Shown: positions 5,809-5,921 of the stretch, one piece after another
Layout of the letters: each line of letters opens with the position of its first letter
Position numbering within the stretch: the stretch's first letter is position 1
Assembly (NCBI GenBank): GCA_934370915.1
Contig: CAKRNI010000162.1
Coordinates: 1 to 5,921 of the forward strand
Direction: 5' to 3'
Length of the DNA stretch: 5,921 nucleotides
DNA from: an uncultured Lachnospiraceae bacterium
GTDB lineage: Bacteria > Bacillota > Clostridia > Lachnospirales > Lachnospiraceae
Made by a program: the position numbers and the translations under genes
The notes under the pieces: generated by a model
Told to the model about the DNA's origin: nothing
Seen by the model: the letters and a program-made list of their open reading frames with translations, nothing else
The model's database searches: none

Positions 5809-5837
5809 ATTATACACAATAAATATCGAAAAATCAA
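5809..5837 (-). promoter_or_regulatory. Promoter for the fMet-Phe-Lys tRNA genes
   Basis: TTGATT (5837-5832), a 17-nt AT-rich spacer and consensus TATAAT (5814-5809) form a near-ideal housekeeping promoter on the minus strand. The predicted start is a few bases before tRNA-fMet. It lies within the 53-bp spacer after tRNA-Tyr, so the three downstream tRNAs can be made independently of it. Confidence 0.85.
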
Positions 5838-5848
5838 TACCTATTTAA

Positions 5849-5921
5849 TGGGCGGAGGTGGATTCGAACCACCGAAGCAAGTTGCAGCAGATTTACAGTC
5901 TGTCCCCTTTGGCCACTCGGG
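5849..5921 (-). tRNA. tRNA-Tyr (anticodon GTA), 5' end cut by right window edge
   Basis: A class II tRNA with loop CTGTAAA (anticodon GTA), a long variable arm (around TGCAACTTGCTTCG), T arm GGTGG-TTCGAAT-CCACC, acceptor strand TCCGCCC and discriminator A. The 5' acceptor strand and positions 8-9, about 9 nt, lie beyond the window. CCA is not encoded. No terminator separates it from tRNA-fMet. Confidence 0.94.

Overview
The window looks like chromosomal DNA of a Gram-positive Clostridia bacterium, most likely a member of the Lachnospiraceae. This is inferred from the gene neighbourhood, Firmicutes-style Shine-Dalgarno sites and promoters, TTG start use, moderate-GC genes separated by AT-rich gaps, and tRNA genes without an encoded CCA. 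No species can be named from the sequence alone.

Left part (1-4272, all minus strand, read right to left): a four-gene cluster. It begins with a secreted, probably lipid-anchored protein of unknown function (4272-2995). Five bases later comes a PLP-dependent Orn/Lys/Arg-type decarboxylase (2989-1307). A 249-bp AT-rich gap follows, then a guanylate-kinase-like P-loop protein (1057-476), and finally the N-terminal third of the DNA polymerase III delta' subunit HolB (356 to the left edge). The order decarboxylase - small nucleotide kinase - holB matches the yaaO-tmk-(yaaQ-yaaR)-holB neighbourhood of Bacillus subtilis, but a GMK-fold protein sits where thymidylate kinase would be. Candidate promoters lie upstream of the lipoprotein gene and at the very end of the decarboxylase gene.

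Middle (4273-5366): an AT-rich divergent intergenic region, then a plus-strand AIM24/TIGR00266-family gene (4629-5315) closed by a strong intrinsic terminator.

Right part (5367-5921): a non-coding island bounded by two intrinsic terminators carries two families of short repeats with about 10-11 bp phasing. Beyond it is a minus-strand tRNA cluster read in the order Tyr (cut by the window edge), initiator Met, Phe, Lys. A well-formed promoter lies between tRNA-Tyr and tRNA-fMet, and a perfect 16-bp stem terminator follows tRNA-Lys. The repeat island at the 3' side of tRNA-Lys is the least explained element here and could be an integrase-binding or attachment-site relic. No complete new defence or mobile system is visible.
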